64,000 bases of DNA, taken from NCBI GenBank assembly GCA_030248295.1, contig JASANH010000298.1, forward strand, positions 1-64,000, given 5' to 3'. The stretch comes from Mesodorylaimus sp. YZB2_4. Its lineage: Eukaryota > Nematoda > Enoplea > Dorylaimida > Dorylaimidae. Both the position numbers and the translations under genes were made by a program. The notes under the pieces are model-generated. The model saw nothing but the letters and a program-made list of their open reading frames with translations, made no database searches and had not been told where the DNA came from. Positions 58,336 to 64,000 of the stretch are shown in pieces. Position 1 is the first letter of the stretch. Each line of letters opens with the position of its first letter.

Positions 58336-58540
58336 CACACATAGACGCGCCAGTATATACAAGTATGAGCTCCCCATGCAAATGAGACTACTGGTTAGGA
58401 AAACACAATATCTGGTCAGGACCACGCATAAGAACTTCAAGCTAATACTAGCGCCAGTTCAAACCTTAAGACCAGCTCTTTTTATCTTCATGTTTATGTT
58501 TTCGAGGGTGAAAGGACACATTTTGCACGAAATGATTCAT

Positions 58541-58622
58541 CGGCCCGCGAGTCGAACACTCGCTCGTAACTGCGCATCTGGCGTGAGAGGCAGACGCCCA
58601 ACCAACCAGGCCAAGAGGCCAG
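58541..58622 (-). tRNA. tRNA-like sequence, degenerate (possibly Glu CTC)
   Basis: On the minus strand GGCCTCTTGGCCTGGTTGGT is followed by an anticodon-like loop CTCTCAC between TCTGC and GCCAGA, and a B-box-like TGTTCGACTC. The acceptor stem has two mismatches and the anticodon stem a bulge, so this is likelier a tRNA pseudogene or a tRNA-derived repeat head than a working tRNA. Confidence 0.4.
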
Positions 58623-60074
58623 TGGGTTAGGCGTTTTGAATAACTATCAAAATATCATCTGGCTCAGGGTTGCCGTATATTCGCTCACACCTCCGTTCGC
58701 AAGTATTCCTCAACAGTATCACATTAAACTCAATCAATATTCAATATCTTTTTAGCTGAGAATAAAACGTGGCAGAAGGTATCTTACGACTGGCTGAACC
58801 CGAATGGCACTAGATTTTTTCTTAATACAAACGTAGTCATATCGCCCGCTGTGAAACAACTGGTGACCAGTTACTTCCGATGCCCTGACTTAGCTGGTGC
58901 TGAGGTGTCTTTAAAGAAGGATCCATCCAATGTTCAAAAAACGGCCAGCGACAGCGCACATTGGAGCATGCGATTGTTTCCGGACGAGCTGATGGCCCCG
59001 CATCTGACGAGGGGGTGTGTATTGTCTAATTTAACCCTAGCTGCTCTTAAAGATTCTGGCTGGTACGAAGTGGACATGTCCAAGGCAGAGCCGATGATGT
59101 ACGACGCGAGTGGTAAGGTGGACAGCTACTGTCATGTCGCGTTCTCGCAATGTTTATTCTCAAAGTCAGAGGCAGCTTAAACCAGCAGCGAAGTCATGTA
59201 GAATGCAGGCGTCAAGGCATATTCTGAGCCATTTATTCGATGATAATGAAGTTCGAGTATCGGCCGTGCACGCGTCAAAATCACCAAGTGATCACCCTCC
59301 CTGTTAATTCGACATATACGGACAGTCCTAATTCTGATACAAATGGTCACGGAGTTCAAAGACGCCATTTGGAAGAAAACCGTACAAAAAGGTTAAAAAA
59401 GCTATGCTTGGTGCGGGGCAAGATTTTTTCATTAGTTGGGACTCCATATCTGTGTTATTATAACTCAGAAAGGAATACCCTCCCAGAGTGAGAAGAGAAC
59501 CCTAAAAGCCTTTCAGCAGTCACGTTTCGTTTTAGAATATTATTGACTTGTGTATTGATCGCTTGGCCGCCTCGGTGACTCCGATCAGGAAGAAATCTAG
59601 CATGGAAACATTAGCTGTTGTTTAGTCGGGATAAACAACCACTCCTAAAGCCCATGAAATAGTCGGACGATTTCGTTTCAGTCCGATACGTGATTGTCAT
59701 CGAGGTGATTTTCACTGCATAGATAGAACCTGTAAAGCTTGTTAAATATTATGAAATACAAAGCAGACTGAAAGAATATAACAGTAAAGTAAATAACCAT
59801 GGGGAATAATGAGAAATAAAAGTGTTATTGACGTATTATATATTGCAACATCAATAATTACAATAAATTATTGCGATGCTTCAAACCATCGGGTTTTCTT
59901 CGACGTCTCGAAATCTAATTGTCTTCTCCTTCCGTTTGGTGAAGCTAATTTTAATCTGAATCATGCATAAATCTAATAAAAGTCTTTCTAAACTTCGAAA
60001 AAGGTGACTGCACCCAGGTATCTCGTTCTAATGAAACTATTTCTAAAAAAATCTATCATCAGACAACAATAAGA

Positions 60075-60758
60075 TTAGTCCAGCCACCCTACTCTAACCA
60101 AATGCGAGGCAAACTAGGTTTGCTGTACTCCCTCGGCGGCACATGCTTAAGTGGGATACTTATGCGGGCGTTTTTTTATGTTGCCTCCAGGGCGAGGCTC
60201 ACAATCGTTTTTCCACACTCACCCACAACGTATGTCTCTGTGATGTACTTGGTGCATCGTGGAGTCGTCGGGTCGACTCCCTGCGGGATTTTATTCTGTT
60301 TTTCAACAAAGGCTAGTATTCACATGAATACACTTATTCGTATTCCGGAGTAAGTACAGAAGTTTGGAGTTTTGGAATTCGATCCCCTTCTGTTACCTCG
60401 AACTCACTTGGGGAACAGTGAGGACCTTGCTGCATTAAGGTTGCATCTGCCGTGACAGCACGAGGACTGTATGTGTGGCACCTACTCAGTGACACTAGAA
60501 CAGGAAATTCAGCTTCTGTGGAGCCAGCATGCTAATAGCTTTGGCCGTACAACCTTCAGCACTAGAACGACCATCGGCCCTTGTGTTGCCATCTATCTAT
60601 TGCCTGAATGAAGTGGCTGAGGTAGGGGACGCCCTGTTACAACTTTTTTAGTGACAGTAGCAATGCTGTTTGATCACAATTTTCCTACAAACGGCGCCGA
60701 GGGAGCCCAGCCAACCTCGTTTGCCTCGCATTTGGTTAGAGTAGGGTGGCTGGGCTAA
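60075..60758. mobile_element. ~684-bp MITE with 40-bp terminal inverted repeats
   Basis: The left end reads TTAGTCCAGCCACCCTACTC then TAACCAAATGCGAGGCAAAC. The right end is its reverse complement with one mismatch. TTA/TAA ends fit a Harbinger-type target site. The inside has no transposase. It lies in the gap between exons 2 and 3 of gene C. Fragments with GTGGCTGGGCT-AACA near 60950 and 61692 are related partial copies. Confidence 0.85.
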
Positions 60759-61448
60759 CCTTTTTGTTGTCTGAAAACAGATTTTTTAGAATTAATAGTA
60801 CTTTTTCGCACCTACATTTGGGCTAGGAATTCAGAATAGATGAAAGAAATTTGTCGTCTGGTCCCTCCTGCGCTGACGCAAATTTCGAACAAAAAAGGTT
60901 CGCACGCAATGCTCTGTCACTGTAGCCTACCGCGCATAAGTTCCAGAGTGGCTGGGCTGAACAGCAAACTAATGCGGCTGTTGATAGGCGGGGGGTTTTC
61001 ACACTCCATTGCCGGTTGTGCTGTTGCCGTAATGTGCCGGTTTCGCCAGCAAAAAAATTAGCATTCGACTTATTTTCTGGTGGCAAACGGGCTCAATTTC
61101 CGCAACAAATTCTTTACTACAGATCGCGAGTAAATTTTTCAAAAACTGGGCTTAGAAATCAAAACAATAGAAAACAACCCAACTACTAATCCACCAAACT
61201 AAAGCAAAAAATTCAACCAGTCTGAACAGAAAAGAAGACTCGTCTCGTCCAGTACTTCATTTAAACGAAGGGTAACTACGGCTAACGGAAACAGCGCGCG
61301 CCGCACGGCTAATAAAAATATTCCGCCTGCTGGTGGTACGCCTTAAAATTCAGTTTTTGGAGCTCAAAAAATTGATAAGCTCGAATCTTGAAATCACACC
61401 CTTAAAAGAATACTTCGCGCCATAAGAGCTTTCAGAAAAACCAACTCT

Positions 61449-61500
61449 TTTGTCCGTAGCTCAAGTGGTTATTGCTGTCGACAGGACTTAAGTACTTCGT
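61449..61500 (+). other. tRNA-like 5' half
   Basis: GTCCGTAGCTCAAGTGGTTA carries a good pol III A box (TAGCTCAAGTGG), but the sequence turns into a (GTC)n microsatellite with no T arm or B box. It is probably a tRNA or SINE fragment, not a gene. Confidence 0.3.
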
Positions 61501-61959
61501 CGTCGTCGTCGTCTTCCGTCGTCATCTCTGGAACAGCAAAACGTGCATTTTGGGTCTCGAGAACGGCTCAGCCGTTTCCAACAAAATTTTGAACGATTAT
61601 TGGCCATGGCAAACATAGCTCATTCTCGAAATTTTGTGCATTTTTGTTGATTTGTTGTCGAGTTATGAATGAGCAAAGTTGCCCGCCTAACATTGCGCGT
61701 CTGTGTGGCTGGGCTTAACAGGCAGCTACCGCGCCTGTTGATTTGCTTACCTGAGATCGTAAATATCCGGACAGTTTTTAAAAATATTTCCTGCTTGAGA
61801 ATAATTCGGGGTGCATTTGCGCTAAACATACTTAACCTGCTTTTGAACTTCGCTTTTTGCGGTAATCGGCATTTGAAATTGTCGGATGACTTTTTTCGCG
61901 AACGCCTGGTCCAAAACGGCTAAAACTTTTTTAGTTTCCTTGTCTTAATAAGTACTTCC

Positions 61960-62050
61960 CCTGCCCCTAAGGTCGGTGTAATGGCCATGTACTATTACTC
62001 CTACCCCAGGGATAGGTGTAGAAATTTCGTCGACTATAAATGCGCCTAGA
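61960..62050. mobile_element. Solitary Harbinger-type end
   Basis: CCAGGGATAGGTGTAGAAAT then TTCGTCGACTATAAATGCGC matches the right terminus of the 9721-13803 element and its outer flank. No second end or coding sequence was found nearby, so it is a fragment or part of a deleted copy. Confidence 0.6.
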
Positions 62051-62261
62051 CTGGTCTTATGGTAATTGACGAGAAGATGGGAAAAATAGTCGTAGCTCCT
62101 TCCCTATACCCGCACTTTTCGCGCTTTGACTGTGATGCGCAGGCAATAGATTGCACTGTAACCTTTTAATTCAAATCACAATCAGTTTGCTCACCAAATG
62201 CTTCTGCAAACGTTTTAAATTGCTCATACTGACCTTCATTCGGACATCCCTGTGCCTAGAC

Positions 62262-62360
62262 CCCGGATCGGGTCGGGTATTCGGGTCGGGTCGGGTCGGG
62301 TCGGGTCAGCTAAATTGTTTCGGGTCGGGTCACTTTTTCGAAAGATCGGGTCAAACGGGT
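62262..62360. repeat. CGGGT pentanucleotide array, copy 2
   Basis: Ten or so TCGGG units in imperfect tandem, related to the arrays at 18420-18490 and 63330-63400. Confidence 0.8.
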
Positions 62361-63235
62361 CAAAACTACAGCAATTTTGCTAGTTTCTACGATTGACAGT
62401 TACAAAAACCTTTTCATAGCTGTTAATTCCAGGATTTGCGGAATTTGCCTCATGCATGCATGTACATATAGAGAGCCTTGCATTAAAATGTTTTAATTCT
62501 GCGTAACTTTTAAGAATGTCAGTCAAATTGCAAGATGTGACAATGAGCGAATTTTCCGAGTAATTTCTGCATAAGGAAAGGTCGATATCTCAGAGCTCCT
62601 ATTAACAGTTTAAGCAACTCTGATAAATGGCCGGGACTAGCCATAGTCTGAGAAGGACTTGATGATCTTTGATAAAAGGTCGTTGGTTTATCTGCAATCA
62701 CATTTGATTCCTGAATGTGACAAGTAAAGTCTTGGGACCTGGCTGGAAAAGCTTGCGATGCAGTCTAAACCCAAACCACAAAAAATTTGCACCAAATAAT
62801 AGTCTTCCCGACCACCATTCACGTCACCATTGCGAAACAGTTCGCTTTGTTGAAAAGTCTTAGTACCCTACATACATTCCTCCATCAGTAGCAGTGTTCT
62901 GACGAGCTATATGACTCCAGCACAATATGACTTTGTAAGCAGTACCTTTTGTGAAGACTAGATGCATATTCTTGGGTGGGTCAATATCTATAGGTATTTC
63001 TATATTTGCCAGTATAGCCTGTCTGATTGCAAAATTTATGCAAGTAGTCAATATTATTTGGATTGATTAAATCTTGCTGAAGACTAGCAGACAGACTTTA
63101 GTCGCTCTTTGATCTACCAAGGTATTTTTCAAATAATTAGACTACTATGGTCGGAAATAAAGTTATGAAGGAACGCTCTTTTGGAATGTGTACTAGAGAT
63201 AAAAAACATTAAAATTCGGGTGCGTATAATCAAAA

Positions 63236-63405
63236 CCCTTCCATCCTTTTCACATGGTCACCTTTACAGCGAAGTCACCGCATGTTCTGAGGATTTGTGA
63301 AAGGGATCTCAGGGAACTTCAGCTGCAATAATTTCGGGTCAACCCGACCCGAAATTTCGGGTCAGGGACTTTCGGGTCGGGTCGGGTCGGGTCGGCGCCA
63401 TGACG
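63236..63405. repeat. Interspersed repeat with CGGGT array, copy 3
   Basis: It shares about 75 bp of non-array sequence (TCACCTTTACAG, GTTCTGAGGATTTGTGAA) and the palindromic TCGGGTCAACCCGACCCGAA with the copy at 18310-18500, in the same orientation. The two are diverged copies of one transposed unit rather than independent microsatellites. Confidence 0.75.
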
Positions 63406-63644
63406 GCGCCATGACACCACATTGCCAAAAACTTTTTTGAAAGTGACTTGACGTTATACTCGCGATCGACCAATAACAGGAATATCATGATCGCGAAACT
63501 TTTTGACATTGTCAGGAATGCAAAATCTCTTAAAGTATCAACATAAAATTTTTAAGTATCTTTTACGCTAACTGTTTTCAAGATTTTTTGTTCCAGAGTG
63601 GTTTGTGAAGAAAATGTGCTGTGCTTATGTATGGAGCTTTTCAG

Positions 63645-63993
63645 CGTGCGTGCACAGCGGATGGTGTAGCCCTCCTCACTTGCACGTCACTCGGCGTCGA
63701 CACAAGTTTTTGCAATGTATTTTTTCGAAATTTCGGCTCTGAATGCCAAAACTTGAGATGGATGTCGCAAGAAGCACGTGATGCCGGGGCTGCAACTGGA
63801 CGCCAAGCAATGTGCATCACATTCATGAATGTTGAAGAACGGACCGCCCATGGGACAGAGACGAGTTTACTGCAGCCTGCATGTATGCTCATGCAATGCA
63901 AGGGTAGGGACAAGGGCATCGAGTTCACTGCATCGGACGGACGAGAGACGTGTACAACAAGAGCCATTTGTAAGCCGCCATCTGCACCAGGTG
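63645..63993 (+). CDS. Cys-rich exon 3 of M8 gene C
   Basis: The exon is open in one frame, begins after TTTTCAG and ends in phase 1 at GTAAGA, exactly as exon 3 of gene B. It reads RACTADGVALLTCTSLG, then MSQEARDAGAATGRQAMCIT and CTTSAICKPPSAPG, aligned over its full length with gene B's exon (MCITFMNV identical). It has 10 cysteines and no stop. Because it is clean while exons 1 and 2 of C are broken, it may belong to a transcript with other 5' exons. Confidence 0.8.
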
Positions 63994-64000
63994 GTAAGAG

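Larger units (their letters stand above)
57182..63993 (+). pseudogene. M8 metallopeptidase gene C, broken, runs off the window
   Basis: Exon 1 starts at 57182 with MRILCGMIFCHLMQIRISQI and follows A and B (ECGGVQFDGQKRQRVDQPSR, LDDVRYPRFEDIPDSSCEFP) until about 57707. There homology stops, before the HETLH zinc motif, and unrelated DNA with minus-strand coding begins. Exon 2 resumes at 58757 (TWQKVSYDWLNPNGT, FRCPDLAGAEVSLKKD, HWSMRLFPDELM) and is the only one of the three without a stop in its 5' part, but homology ends at about 59143. Exon 3 (Cys-rich) is intact at 63645-63993. The kringle would lie beyond the window. Without HExxH it cannot be a protease, though the Cys-rich and later exons could still be used. 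Confidence 0.8.

Noticed and set aside
58501-58630. HEMIH in a plus-strand ORF, resembling the M8 HExxH motif missing from gene C
   Set aside because: The surrounding residues do not match A or B (no FYNYRSPY), and the following codons are the reverse strand of a tRNA-like sequence, so the motif is chance.
60102-60353. 83-codon hydrophobic ORF as a membrane protein
   Set aside because: It begins inside the TIR of the 60 kb MITE and is a chance reading of the element.
62262-62360. CGGGT array as a telomeric or interstitial telomere repeat
   Set aside because: It does not match known animal telomere units such as TTAGGG, TTAGG or TTAGGC, and it sits with other dispersed copies inside the contig.

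Overview
The window looks like nuclear DNA of an invertebrate animal. Genes are split by spliceosomal introns, several of only about 50-60 bp, with GT..AG borders and matching phases. The recognisable families are animal or eukaryotic: INCENP, DNMT1, CtIP/RBBP8, an F-box/LRR protein, cyclophilin, a tyrosine-kinase-like domain, and M8 metallopeptidases joined to a kringle. Interspersed DNA transposons (PIF/Harbinger, Tc1/mariner, piggyBac, several MITEs), a tRNA-headed SINE and a non-LTR reverse transcriptase fill much of the rest. There are no operons, bacterial signals or CRISPR arrays. I cannot name the species. A DNMT1 copy argues against lineages that lost it, such as Drosophila and Caenorhabditis.

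Layout. 1-7 kb: the 3' end of an unknown gene, a reverse-transcriptase relic (-), a CtIP/Sae2-type gene (+) and an unknown two-part ORF (-). 7.9-13.8 kb: a non-autonomous TIR element abutting a full-size Harbinger element with transposase (+) and MADF protein (-). 14-18 kb: a Myb/SANT fragment, a RING-finger gene, a SINE, a kinase pseudogene, an inverted partial copy of INCENP, a MITE and a piggyBac tail. 20-25 kb: INCENP (+). 27-31 kb: DNMT1 (-), a cyclophilin 3' exon (-) and an unknown coding remnant. 31.6-32.7 kb: a mariner element. 33-37 kb: an F-box/LRR gene whose 3' end is duplicated as a 0.7 kb inverted repeat. 37.7-38.6 kb: a second Harbinger relic (-). 39-45 kb: little that can be supported. 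45.5-64 kb: a tandem cluster of three M8 (leishmanolysin-type) metallopeptidase genes, A, B and C. B is complete from signal peptide through the zinc site and Cys-rich region to a kringle and C-terminal tail. A has lost its middle. C is broken by inserted DNA and runs off the window.

The most striking points are the M8-Cys-rich-kringle architecture in tandem, and the fact that nearly every conserved gene here carries one or a few in-frame stops or one-base shifts while homology continues beyond them. Many of those stops are TAG. DNMT1 also lacks its whole catalytic core (motifs I or IV to VIII). This fits a decaying duplicated region or a degenerate (B- or sex-limited) chromosome, or assembly error. 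Stop-codon recoding is a weaker possibility.
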